Positions 33,546 through 44,600 of a stretch of DNA of 64,000 nt are shown in pieces. Position 1 is the stretch's first letter. Each line of letters opens with the position of its first letter. The stretch comes from Myxococcus xanthus (GTDB lineage: Bacteria; Myxococcota; Myxococcia; Myxococcales; Myxococcaceae), in the NCBI RefSeq assembly GCF_006402735.1, contig NZ_CP017174.1:1863001-1927000 (forward strand), read 5' to 3'. The notes beneath the pieces were generated by a model. It did not search any database. It saw only the letters and a list, made by a program, of their open reading frames with translations, and was not told the origin of the DNA. The position numbers and the translations under genes are program-made.

Positions 33546-35594
33546 ATGCTTTTCCACTTCGCGCTGCAGAGCGTGCGCTCCCGCCCCCGGAGCTGGCTCG
33601 TCGGCCTGCTCGCGGCCAGCATGGCGGCCCTACTGACGCTGGGGCTGTCCCTGGTCGGCAGCATCTACGACGGCACCCGTCTCAGCATGATTGAGAGCGG
33701 GGCGGGCCATCTCCAGGTCTACAACGCCAACTCCGCCGAAGGGCCGCAGATGTCGCTGGGGCCGGGCGGGGCTCCGGAGATGGTGCCCCTGCCGGACTAC
33801 GCCCGCACCCGCGAGCTGTTGCTCGGTGTGGACGGCGTTCGCGACGTCGTTCCCCTGGAGGTGGGAACCGGCCGGGTGTTCCGCGGCAACTATCTGGACG
33901 AGAAGCTCTCCGCGGTGCGCGACGTGGCGCGCGCGCCGGTCTCGGCCGAAAGGGACGCGCGGCTGGGCCGCATGGCCGATGACCTCCGGCGCGCGCTCGA
34001 ACGCGTCGCTCGGGACTCACGTCGCCGCGAAGAGGCCTTCTCCCAAAGTGCCGGGAGCGATGAGGACACGCGCGCGCTGGAGCAGGCATTGACGCCGTCC
34101 TTCTGGGAGCGCTTCGTGGCCGAGCCCCTCCCGGTGCTGGAGTTCCTGGAGAACCGGGTGGCCAAGCAGGTGGGCGAAGGCGAGTCCATGTACCTCGACT
34201 ACGTGGGCACGGACCTGGGGGGCTTCGCGAAGGCGTTCGGCCGTTTCGAGCTCGTCTCCGGCGAGCTGCCTCCACGGGGCACGCGAGGATTGCTGCTGGG
34301 GCAGGCCGTCTATGAGCGTTCCTTCAAACTGCCCATGGCCGTCCGGTTGGACGAGCTGAAGCGTGAGCGGGAGCGAGGGGCGACCTTCGCGGGCGACGAG
34401 CGGCTGGGCACGCTGGTGGAGCGCAGCCTCGCGGAGATTCCCGACCTGCTGTCGCGCCTGGACGTGGAGCGGGCCACGGCGCTGCGGGCCGCGCTGGAGG
34501 CGGTGCTAGGGCAGCCCGGGGAGCTGGAGCCGCTGCTGGAGAAGTTCTGGGCGCTGGATGACGGCAACTTCGACGCGCGCTTCCAGGCGTTCTACAGCAC
34601 GCTGGCGCCACACCTGCCGCTGTACCGGGTGCGTCCGGGGGACACGCTGGTGCTCAAGGGCACGCTGGACAACGACCCGGGCGTGGCCGTGAAGGTATGG
34701 GGCACCTACCGCTTCCGGGGACTGGGCGGGGACGGCAGCCAGGCCAATGGCGCATCGCTCCTGGACCTGGCCACCGTGCGTCATCTGTCCGGGCGGATGA
34801 CGCGCGAGCAGATGGAGGAGGCGAAGCAGTTGCTGGCCTCCGTGGGCATGGATGCGAAGGCGGAAGCCCCGTCGTTCGACACGTTCAGCCCGCCGCAGAT
34901 GCTCGACGCGGAACCGTCGGCACCCACCGACGAAGCGCCGGCGCCCACCTTCGCGCGCGCGTCGCTGCCCCCCACCTTCGATGCGGCGGACCTGGAGGAT
35001 GGCATCTTCCACGCCGCGCTCGTCCTGACGCAGGACGCCGACCCGGACGCCGTGGCGGAGCGCATCCAGCAGCTCGCGCAGGCGAAGGGCGTGCCCCTGG
35101 CGACGGCGGATTGGCGCGAGGTGGGCGGCTTCGTCACCGGCATGGTGGGGATGACGCAGGTGCTGCTGGTGGCGCTTGGCGGGATGATGGGGCTGTTCGT
35201 GCTGGGCGTCTCGGCGGGAACCTTGTTGCTGCTGGCCCGTGAGCGGGTCGGCGAGGTGGGCACCCTGCGCGCGGTGGGCATGCAGCGCCGGGATGTCTTC
35301 CTCGGGCTGATGCTGGAGGGACTGGTGCTGGGGTTGGTGGGAAGCCTGCTGGGCCATGGCCTGGGCGCGGCGCTGCTGTGGGGCCTTGGCTCGGACGGCA
35401 TCGCGGTTCGGGACGAGGCGTTGCAGTTCTTCCTGGGCGGCGCGGTGCTCCGGCCAGAGCTGGCGGCGTGGCACGCGGCCGTGGTGGGCATAGGGGTGAC
35501 GCTGGTGGTGCTGGTCGCCACCTGGATTCCGGCGTGGCGCGGCAGCGCGGTGACGCCAGCGGTGGCCATGCGCCTGCGGGAGATGGACGGATGA
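33546..35594 (+). CDS. FtsX/LolCE-type ABC transporter permease, large
   Basis: This 682-residue inner-membrane protein has the FtsX/MacB/LolCE layout. There is a first helix (about 17-40), a very large periplasmic domain (about 45-530), then three helices at about 535-565, 585-615 and 640-670, with VGEVGTLRAVGMQRRDVFLG as the conserved coupling region before the third helix. The periplasmic part is larger than in LolC/E (about 490 residues) and includes a charged coiled-coil-like stretch (RRALERVARDSRRREE). No ATPase of the LolD/MacB class lies nearby, so it must borrow one. It is the first of three overlapping genes (ATGA overlap with the next), which suggests a complex moving lipid or lipopeptide across the envelope. 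Confidence 0.85.
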   Translation: MLFHFALQSVRSRPRSWLVGLLAASMAALLTLGLSLVGSIYDGTRLSMIESGAGHLQVYNANSAEGPQMSLGPGGAPEMVPLPDYARTRELLLGVDGVRDVVPLEVGTGRVFRGNYLDEKLSAVRDVARAPVSAERDARLGRMADDLRRALERVARDSRRREEAFSQSAGSDEDTRALEQALTPSFWERFVAEPLPVLEFLENRVAKQVGEGESMYLDYVGTDLGGFAKAFGRFELVSGELPPRGTRGLLLGQAVYERSFKLPMAVRLDELKRERERGATFAGDERLGTLVERSLAEIPDLLSRLDVERATALRAALEAVLGQPGELEPLLEKFWALDDGNFDARFQAFYSTLAPHLPLYRVRPGDTLVLKGTLDNDPGVAVKVWGTYRFRGLGGDGSQANGASLLDLATVRHLSGRMTREQMEEAKQLLASVGMDAKAEAPSFDTFSPPQMLDAEPSAPTDEAPAPTFARASLPPTFDAADLEDGIFHAALVLTQDADPDAVAERIQQLAQAKGVPLATADWREVGGFVTGMVGMTQVLLVALGGMMGLFVLGVSAGTLLLLARERVGEVGTLRAVGMQRRDVFLGLMLEGLVLGLVGSLLGHGLGAALLWGLGSDGIAVRDEALQFFLGGAVLRPELAAWHAAVVGIGVTLVVLVATWIPAWRGSAVTPAVAMRLREMDG

Positions 35595-36901
35595 GGGGCC
35601 TTCTTGGCATCGCGTTGCGCAACCTGTTCCTCCGCCGTGAGCAGGGGCTGCTGCTCTTCGCCGTCATCGCCGCCGCCAGCGGCGTGTTGGTGGGAGTGAT
35701 GTCCCTGAGCGCGGGTGTCGCCGCGACGCAGAAGGACGTCGTGACGACGTTCCTCAGCGGTGAGCTGAACGTGGGCGGGTACTTCAAGGTCCATCCCGAC
35801 AGCATCTCGCCGGTGGTGGGTGACGCCGCGAAGGTGCGGGCCGTCGTGGAGCCCCTGGTTCCGGGCGGCTGTCTGCTGCGAGAGCGAGGACGGGGACAGG
35901 CCACCGCGGGCGCGGGCCGTCACCGGGTGCGCTCCTATGTGGTGGCGTTGGACGTGGAGGGCGAGGGCGCCGCGCTGCGCCGCTTCAAGGTGAAGGACGG
36001 CGCGCTGGAGACGCTGGCGCGGCCGCGCACGGTGGCCCTGTCCACGCAGTTGGCCGGGCGGCTCCATGTGCGCGTGGGTGACATGGCGACGCTCTTCACG
36101 CAGACGGTGGGCGGCCAGCGCAACGCGCTCGACGTGGAGGTGGTGGCCATCACCGAGCGCGCGGGCCTGCTGGGCGAGAGCGCGGGCATCCTCGTCTCCA
36201 ACGCGACGCTGCGCGAGCTGGACGGTTACCGGCCCGGCTCCGCGGGCGTGTTGCAGGTGGCCTGCGCCGGCGTGGACGGTGGCGGGCTGGACGTGGACGG
36301 GCTTGCGGGCCAGTTCCGTGATTCGTTGCGGCAGGCGGGGTTCGCCGTGCTGCCACCGGCGCGCGAGGCCTACGGCGACAAGCTGTCACCCCTGCTGCGC
36401 GAAGGCTGGGCGGGGCAGCGCGTGGACGTGACGACGTGGGAGGACGAGTCCGCCTTCCTCGGCTTCATCTCCGCGGGCCTGGCGGCGCTGACGGTGCTGG
36501 TGGGCGCCATCACCCTGGCGGTGGTGATGATGGGGCTGTTCGTCTCCCTGAGCGTCGCCGTGCGGGAGCGGACGCGCGAGGTGGGCACCCTGCGCGCGGT
36601 GGGCATGCATCGCCGGTCCGTGGTCGGCATGTTCATGCTGGAAGGCATGTTGCTGGGCGCGGTGTCCTCCGGCCTGGGCGCGGCGGTGGCCGCGGGCGTG
36701 TGCGTCCTGCTTCGCGATGCGATTTCCCTCCCGGAGGCCCTGTCCGGCTTCCTCTTCAGCGACACCCTCCCGCTGGCGCCGGGCCCCGGGCATGTGGTGG
36801 CCGCCGTCGTCCTGGCCACGGTGGGGGCGACCCTGGCGTCCATCATCCCGGCTGCTCGCGCTTCCTCCCTCTCTCCTCGCTCCGCCATGGACTCGCTCTG
36901 A
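35591..36901 (+). CDS. FtsX/LolCE-type ABC transporter permease, small
   Basis: This 436-residue permease is partner to the preceding gene and overlaps it by 4 bases. It has a helix at about 18-42, a periplasmic domain at about 45-300 and three helices in about 305-435. The coupling motif REVGTLRAVGMHRRSVVGMF is nearly the same as in its partner. The two proteins would form the heterodimeric membrane part of a LolCDE-like transporter. It ends in TGATG, sharing one base with the start of the LolA-like gene. Confidence 0.88.
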   Translation: MRGLLGIALRNLFLRREQGLLLFAVIAAASGVLVGVMSLSAGVAATQKDVVTTFLSGELNVGGYFKVHPDSISPVVGDAAKVRAVVEPLVPGGCLLRERGRGQATAGAGRHRVRSYVVALDVEGEGAALRRFKVKDGALETLARPRTVALSTQLAGRLHVRVGDMATLFTQTVGGQRNALDVEVVAITERAGLLGESAGILVSNATLRELDGYRPGSAGVLQVACAGVDGGGLDVDGLAGQFRDSLRQAGFAVLPPAREAYGDKLSPLLREGWAGQRVDVTTWEDESAFLGFISAGLAALTVLVGAITLAVVMMGLFVSLSVAVRERTREVGTLRAVGMHRRSVVGMFMLEGMLLGAVSSGLGAAVAAGVCVLLRDAISLPEALSGFLFSDTLPLAPGPGHVVAAVVLATVGATLASIIPAARASSLSPRSAMDSL

Positions 36902-37677
36902 TGCGCACTCGAATTCCGCTGCCTTCATTCGTCCTCGCGCTGTTGCTGATACCCGTGCTGGCTGCCGCGGCGGAGGCCAAGCCCTCCGCGGACGAGCTGG
37001 TGCGCCAGGTGGACAAGCGCATGTCCATGCAGAGCGACTACCGGGGCGTGGTCCGCATCCGGGAGACGCGCAAGGACGGCATCGAGCGGCTCATCGAGAT
37101 GCAGGTGTACCGCCGGGACTCGTCGCAGAACTTCCTCATGGTCATCACCCAGCCGCGGAACATGGCGGGGGGCGGCTACCTGCGCATCGGGAAGAACCTG
37201 TGGGAGTACAACGCGGCGCTGGGCCACTGGGAGCGCACCACGCGGCGGGCCAACATCGTGGGCACCATCGCCTGCGAAGGGGACTTCGACCGCTCCCGCC
37301 TGGCGGAGGACTACACGGCCGTGGACGAGGGGGAGGAAGTCATCCAGGGCACGCGCTACCGCAAGCTGTACCTCTCCGCGCGGCCCGACACTGAGGTGAG
37401 CTTCGCGCACCTGCGGCTGTGGCTGGACCCGGACCTCAACATCGTCAAGCGCATCGGCTATGCGCCCTCCGGGCGGGTGCTCCGCACGGACCTGGTCCGC
37501 AGCTACCAGAAGCTCAAGGACCCCGTCACCCAGCAGCCCATCATCCACTACCGCGAGGTCTTCGAGCAGGAGGAGGAGGAGGGCACGCAGCTGGTGGTGC
37601 GCTACGAGGACGTGCAGCTGGCGCCCCTGAGCCCCAACCTCTTCACGAAGTCGTGGCTGGAGGGGCGCCTGCGCTAG
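36901..37677 (+). CDS. Periplasmic outer-membrane lipoprotein-sorting (LolA/LolB-like) protein
   Basis: This 258-residue exported protein has a signal peptide (LPSFVLALLLIPVLAAAAEA, cut after about residue 24). The mature domain is an open beta-barrel of the LolA/LolB/RseB superfamily. Its family-type features are SADELVRQVDKRMSMQSDY near the N-terminus, QNFLMVITQPRNMAGGGYL, a central WEYNAALGHW, and a C-terminal LFTKSWLEGRL. Proteins of this subgroup are usually encoded next to RND/MMPL or LolCE-like permeases and carry lipids between membranes. Being coupled to both permease genes, it is the probable periplasmic shuttle. It converges with the NRPS gene after a 9-bp gap. Confidence 0.85.
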   Translation: MRTRIPLPSFVLALLLIPVLAAAAEAKPSADELVRQVDKRMSMQSDYRGVVRIRETRKDGIERLIEMQVYRRDSSQNFLMVITQPRNMAGGGYLRIGKNLWEYNAALGHWERTTRRANIVGTIACEGDFDRSRLAEDYTAVDEGEEVIQGTRYRKLYLSARPDTEVSFAHLRLWLDPDLNIVKRIGYAPSGRVLRTDLVRSYQKLKDPVTQQPIIHYREVFEQEEEEGTQLVVRYEDVQLAPLSPNLFTKSWLEGRLR

Positions 37678-37686
37678 CCGCGCCGG

Positions 37687-40600
37687 CTACGTCTGGCCGA
37701 GCGCTTTCTCCACCAGGTACCGCGCCAGCACGCTCACGGTCGGGGGCTCGATGGCCCCCGAGTGCCCACCCGGCAGGGGCACCACGTCGATGCGCTCGCG
37801 CGGCACGTCCTGGCTCCAGCCGAGCGTCTCGTCCAGCGACGGGTTGCCCTCGGCCCGGAAGAGCAGCAGGCGCGCGCGCACGTCGGGCACGCGCCAGGTG
37901 CGCACCTGCGGCGGGAGGATTTCTCCGGCCAGGTGCCACATGCGCTTCAGGTCCGCGCCGGTGAAGTGGGGCGCCACGGTGCCCCGCTCCCTGGCACGGG
38001 CCGCCACGCGCTCCCATTGCGCGCCCTCCGATGACAGGCCCGCGAGCTCCGCTTCCAGCGCCGCGTCGAGCACCTCGAAGGTCTTCGCGAGTTGGAGCAC
38101 CGGCGGCAGCGTCAGCGGCGCCACGGCATTGAGCGCCCGGACGGTCAGGGTGTCGATGAGGGCGAGCATGCGCACCTCCTCGCCCGAAGCCTCGAGCGCC
38201 GCGGCGACGCCGTAGGCCGGGTACCCACCGAAGGAGAAGCCGGCGAGCAGGTAGGGCCCGTGAGGCTGCACGGCGCGAATGTCCTCCGCGTAGGCGGCGA
38301 CGCGCGCCTCGAAGGTGTCGAACCCGCGGTGCGACATCGTCTCTGGCGCCTGCAGGCCGTGGCAGCGCAGGTGCGGCGACAGCAGGGGCACGAGGTGGCG
38401 GTAGTAGTGCAGCTCCCCATCGCCGGGGTGCATGAGGAAGAGCCGCGGTGCCTCCGCGGAGGCTTCCGGCCCGGACAGGCGCACCACCCTGGAGAGCGGA
38501 GGCCCCTGCTCCAGCAGCTCTCGGAGCGCGTCGGTGGTCTCCTTCAGCACGGGGTACTGGAAGAGGGTGGCCAAGGGAACCGGAAGGCCGAATTCCTCCT
38601 CCATGCGCGCCAGGAGGCGCATGCCCAGGATGGAGTCTCCGCCGTGCTGGAAGAAGTCGTCGTCGGGCCCCAGGCCGGGCTGGTTGAGGACCTCTCGCCA
38701 CAGGTTCAACAGCCGCATCTCCAGCGTGGAGCGGAGCTCCAGGGCCGTGGTGGGGTTCGCCGTAGGCTCTGGCGCCTTCGTGGCCGCGGCGTGGGCCTCC
38801 GGGTCGGGCAGGGCATGGCGGTCCACCTTGCCGTTGGCGTTGATGGGGAGCGCCTCCATGACGACGAAAGCCGCGGGCACCATGTACGACGGAAGCTGCT
38901 CCGCCACGTGCCCGCGCAGTGCCTCGACGGCCACGGCATCCGGTGGCGCCTGGACATAGGCCGCGAGCTGCTGGAGCCCCGTGGACGCGGTGCGGGCCAG
39001 CACCACCGCCTCCTCCACGCGTGGGAAGCGGCGCAGGCAGGCCTCGATTTCCGCCAGCTCGATGCGGAAGCCACGAATCTTCACCTGGTGGTCCGCGCGG
39101 CCCAGGAAGCGCAGGCGTCCGTCGGGTAGCATCCGGGCCAGGTCCCCCGTGTAGTACATGCGCGCGCCCGGCTCGGCGGAGAACGGGTCGGGGATGAATC
39201 GCTCGGCCGTCATGTTCGGCGCTCGCAGGTACCCGCGGGAGAGCGCCGCACCGCCGATGTACACGCGCCCTGGAAGGCCCGGCAGCACCGGCGTCAGGTG
39301 TTCGTCCAGGAGGTAGAAGCGCACGCGCGGAATCGGACGGCCAATGGGGAACGTGGCGTCGGTGCCCACGCCTTCCGCGCCGGGGATGTCACACGTGGCG
39401 GAGGTAATCGTGCACTCGGTGGGGCCGTAGACGTTGAGCCACGGGGCATGGCCGCCGCCCACGCGCACCCAGGCCTCGTACGTCTCGCGCTTGAGGACGT
39501 CACCGCCGGGGGCCAGCAGCCGCAGCCGCGCGGGCACCCGCTGCCCCAGCGCTTCCATCTGACGAATCCACTCCTCGATGTACGTGGGAGGCAGGCTGAT
39601 GATGGTGATGTCCGTCTCCTCCAGGTACGGCGTCATCGCGTGCGCGGGCACCAGCCCGCTGCGCATCACCACCGTGGCGCCCACCGCGAGCGGCGGGTAG
39701 AGGTCCTCCGCCGCGGCGTCGAAGCTCAGCGGCGCGAACTGGAGCATCCGGTCCCCGGGCCGCAGTCCGAAGCGCGCGGCCATGGCGAGGTTGTGGTTGA
39801 CCACGGAGCGGTGCTCCACCATCACCCCCTTGGGCTCGCCCGTGGAGCCCGAGGTGAAGACGATGTAGGCGAGCTGGGTGTCCGCCACCGCGCGCGGTCC
39901 GGGCTCCAGGTCCTCCGCCACGTGCTCGGGCCGAGGCGGCACCTCCACGTCTGGTACCAGCCCCTGGTGCGCGGCCAGGGCCTCCGCGTCCGCCCACAAC
40001 CTGCGAACGCCGGCGCGCTCCAGCACGGTGCGCTTGCGGGGTTCGGGCCAGTTGATGTCCAGCGGGACGTAAGCGCCTCCCGCCTTGAGGATGCCCAGCA
40101 GCGCGGCCATGCCCTGCGCGGAAGGCTCCATCACGATGGCCACCCGCTCCTCGGGACGCAGGCCGCGTTCGAGCAGGTACCGCGCCAGCAGGTTGGCGCG
40201 GGCATTCAGCTCCGCGTAGCTCCAGGTCGTCGTGTCATGGGCCACCGCGGGCGCGTTCGGCGTGCGGCGCACCTGGGACTCGAAGAACGTGTGGATGCAG
40301 GTGCCGGCGGGCACGTCCTGTGGTCCACCCGCGAGGGCTGACAGCAGCTGGGCCTGCTGGGCCGCCGAGAGCAAGGGCAGCCGGGACAATGGCGCGTCCG
40401 GGGCACGCACGGCCTGAGACAGCAGGTGCTCGAACGCATGGGCCATGCGGCTGGACGTCGCGGGGGTGAAGAGGGCGCTGTCGGTGGCGAGCAGCCCCTC
40501 CATGCCACCTCCGGGGTGCTCCACCAGACTGAGCACCACGTCGTACGCGGGAATGACGCTGTCGCCGAGCAGCTCCGACGCGGAGAGTCCCTCGAAGGAA

Positions 40601-41697
40601 GGGCTGGAGAAGCGGTCCAGGACGAGCAGGGCCTGTGCCAGGAGCGGCGCGGTGCGGCTGGCGTCGGGTTGCACGGCGTCCGCGATGCGCTTGAAGGGCA
40701 CCTCTTGGTGAGTGGTGGCGTGCAGCACCACGCCGTGGGCGCGGCGGAGCAGCTCACGGAAGGAGGGCTGCCCGGAGACATCGGTGCACAGGGGCAGGAT
40801 GTTCGCGAAGTAGCCCACCCGGTGCTCCGTCTGCGGCAGGGTGCGTCCGGAGGACGGCGAGGCCACGACCACGTGCGACTGGGCGCTCAGCCGGTGGAGC
40901 CAGGCCTGCATCAACGCGAGCGTCGCGGTGAAGGTGGAGACGCCCTCCTGGCGCGCGAGTGCTTCCAGTGCGCTCAGGTCCCCGGACGCGAGTGTCAGCC
41001 GCGTGGGGCGCATGTTCGCGTTGAGCGCGGGAGCGCGGCGCGGGAAGTCGGTGGGCAGGTCCAGCACCGGCGGCGCGTGGGCCAGGGCCTGCTTCCAGGA
41101 GTCGAGGCTCGCGTCCACCTGACGCTGGTGCTCCGGGCTGCGTTGCCAGAGCGCGAAGTCGCCGTATTGGATGTCGGGTGGAAGTGGCGCGGGCGCGCCG
41201 GTGCGAGCCGCTCGATACGCCGCGACCAGTTCCTCCATGAACGCCTGCGTGCCCACGCCATCGGTGACGAGGTGGCTGAGCGAGGCGATGAAGGCATGCC
41301 GCAGCCCCGTCGTGTCGAGCTGGAGCAACTCGAAGCGATAGAGGGGGCCCTTCTGGATGTCGAAGTGCCGCTGGGCCTCTCGCGTAGCGGCTGCGCGCGC
41401 GGTGTGCTGCGCCTCTTCGAGCGGCAGGTGTGACAGGTCCGTTCGCGAGAGGACCGGACGCTGCGGGCCGTGCACCCTGGCGATGACGCGGTCTGCTTCC
41501 AGGTGGAAGGTCGTTCGCAGGGTCTCGTTGTGCTCCAGCACGGTTTCGAGGGCGGCTTCGAGCTTCGCCGCGTCGAGTGCGCCTTCGAGCACGAGGGACA
41601 CCTGCACCACGTAGGGCGGAGCGTCCGGGAGCTGGAGCGCGTACCACAGGCGTTCCTGGACCAGCGACGCGGGGATTCGCGATGGCCTGGGGCTCGC
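37687..41697 (-). other. NRPS module 6 and thioesterase (C-A-T-TE)
   Basis: Residues about 5295-6630. C6 belongs to a different subgroup from C1-C5: its motif is SHLVTDGVG (first His replaced by Ser) near 5437, and it lacks the shared SGRTHP segment, having SGRTLPQTEHRVGYF. A6 code is DAESAGVIT. The carrier has GGDSIL (Ser about 6316) rather than GGHSLS. The TE follows at about 6375-6625. Confidence 0.85.
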
Positions 41698-44600
41698 GGG
41701 CCGCAGGACGTCTTGGGCCTGCGCCGCCGTGCCGATCACCTGGGCAAGCGCGGCGACGGAGGGAGAGGAGAAGAGAGAGGAGAGAGGAAGCTCGACGCCG
41801 AAGGAGGAGCGGATGCGAGCTGCGAGGCGAGTGGCGCTGAGGGAGTGTCCGCCGAGAGAGAAGAAGTCGTCGTGGCGAGAGAGGGAGGAGAGGCCGAGGA
41901 CCTGGCAGAAGAGTTGAGCGAGGAGCTCCTCGACGTGGCCCTGAGGAGGAAGAGAGGGGGGAGAGTCGTCGGAGGGGAGAGGGAGGGAGGCGAGGGCGCG
42001 GCGGTCGACTTTGCCGTTGGGAGAGGTGGGGAGGGAGTCGAGGGAGAGGAGGCGAGAGGGCACCAAGGGTGCCGGGAGAGAGAGGGCGAGAGAGGGGAGG
42101 AGGGAGTCGGAGGAGAAGCCGGGGAGGAGGGAGACGAAGGCGACGAGGCGGACGTCGGAGGAGTGGGGAGAGGAGAGAGGAAGGACGGCGGCCTGACGGA
42201 CGCCGGGGAGGAGGGAGAGGGCGGCCTCGACTTCCTCGGGCTCGACGCGGACGCCGCGCACCTTCACCTGGAAGTCAGTGCGTCCGAGGTAGGAGAGAGT
42301 GCCGTCGGGATTCCAGCGGACGCGGTCGCCGGTGCGGTAGAGGCGGGCGCCGGGGGTGGAGGAGAAGGCGTCAGGGACGAAGCGCTCGGCGGTGAGGTGA
42401 GGAAGAGCGCGGTAGCCGCGAGCGAGGCCTGCGCCGCCGAGGAAGAGCTCGCCCGGGACGCCGATGGGGACGGGGAGGCCCGCGTCGTCGAGGACGTAGG
42501 CGCGCACGCGAGGAAGGGGGCGTCCGAGGAGGGGAGGCGCGCCCGGGGAGAGGAGGTGGAGGGAGGAGAGGCAGGTGGCCTCGCAAGGGCCGTAGCCGTT
42601 GAGGAGGCGCACGGGGCCCTGGGAGAGGCGAAGGAGGAGAGAAGGGGGAGGAGGCTCGCCGCCGAGTTGGAGGAAGGAGAGGTTGAGGAAGGCGGCTTCA
42701 GCGCCGGCCTCTTCGAGGGCGGCGAGGAGGACGGAGGGTGTGGCGAGGAGGTGGGTGGCGCGGTAGCGGGAGGCGTGGCGGGAGAGTGAGTCGGGGCCAG
42801 TGGGGCGGAGGACGACGCGAGCGCCGCGAGTGAGGGGGTAGAGCAACTCGAGGACGTGGACGTCGAAGGCGACGGAGGCGGCGGCGAGGGTGCAGTCGCC
42901 AGGGAGAGAGGGGTAGAGGGCGTCAGCGGCGTCGAAGAGGTGAGAGAGGCTGCGGTGGGAGATTTCGACGGCCTTGGGTTGGCCGGTGGTGCCTGAGGTG
43001 AAGAGGACGAGGGCGAGGTGGTGAGGCGAGGCTGGGCGCAGCGGCGCGGAGTCGGGGCCGAATGCATCAGGCGAGACGAGGCGTACGCCAGTCAGCGGCT
43101 GGGAGAAGAGGCCGTGAGAAGCGACAACGAGGCGCGCTCCCGCCTGCTGAATGAGAGAAGCCCTGCGCGCCTCAGGGTGCGAAGGCTCCAGAGGAAGGTA
43201 AGCAGCGCCCGCCTTGAGGACAGCGAGGAGGGAGATGAGGAGCGAAGCAGAGCGCTCGACGCAGACGGCGACGACGGACTCGGGGCCGGCGCCAAGGGCC
43301 GAGAGGTGGCCTGCGAGGGCAGACGCGCGAGCGTCGAGCTGCTGGTAGGTGAGGGAGTCGTCGGAGTCGGCGACGAGCAGCGCGGTGGCGGCAGGCGTCC
43401 GCGCGACCTGCGCGTCCCAGAGCGAGACGAAGGTAGCGAGGGAGTCGAAGGGCCGCTCAGTGGCATTGAAGTCATGCAGCACTCGCTGGCGCTCCTCGGC
43501 GGAGAGCAGCGAGTGTGAGGCAAGCGGGGCCTGAGGAGCGGCGAGCGCGCTTTCGAGCAGCCGCAGGTAGTGCCCGAGCATCCGCTCCACGCTGCCTGCT
43601 TCGTACAGGTCACTGCTGTACTCCGCTCCAACATGCAGGCTGTCACCGTCTTCGAAGACATGCAGTGACAGATCCAGCTTTGCACTGGATGGGGAGACGG
43701 GGACCGAACGAGAGGACAGGGCTCCAAGGTGAAGCGGAGCGCCAGCGCGATTCCAGACGAAGGCGACCTGGACGAGCGGCGCGTGGTTGGGGCTGCGCTG
43801 GATGCCGAGGGCGTGGACAACGCGCTCGAAGGGAGCGTCCTGGTGAGAGAAGGCGTTGAGAGAAGTGGTGCGCGTGCGGGAGAGGAGTGAGGAGAAGGAG
43901 TCGTCGGAGAGGAAGCGTGTACGAAGGACGACGGTGTTGACGAAGAGGCCGACGACGTCCTCGGTGGCAGGGTGCGTGCGTCCGGAGACAGGAACGCCAA
44001 CGCAGACGTCCAGCTGTCCGGAGTAGCGGTGCAGCAGCCCGGCGAAGGCGGCCTGGAGCGCCATGAACGGCGTCACCCCGTGCTCGCGGCAGATGGCTCG
44101 CAGCGCCTGGGTGAGGGCTGGTGAGAGTTGCTGTCCCTCAATGGAGCCTCCCCTTCCAGTGAGGACGGAGGGGCGCGGTTTGTCGGTGGGAAGCTGAAGC
44201 AGCCGTGGCGCGTCGGCGAGCTGGCGCACCCAGTATTCGCGCTGGCGTTCTTCACGCTCCTGGAGCCGAGGCATGCGCTGCCATACGGCCACGTCGGCCC
44301 AGCTCAGGTCCACCGGCGCGAGCGAGGGAAGCGAATCCTGGGTGAAGGCGAGATATGCCTCGGCCATCTCTCGCATCAAGACGGACAGCGACGTCCCATC
44401 CACCAGCAGGTGGTGGAAGACGAGCAACAAGACATGCCGCTGTGGCGTGAGCTGCCACAGGCGGAACCGGTAGAGCGGTCCTTCCGCCATCGAGAAGGGG
44501 CGATCTGCTTCGTGTCGAAGATGTGCCGTCAGCGTTGTGGCGGATGCGTCTGGCTCCAGATGCTCCACGGACAGCACGCGCGGAGCGGCTGGTTGCAACA

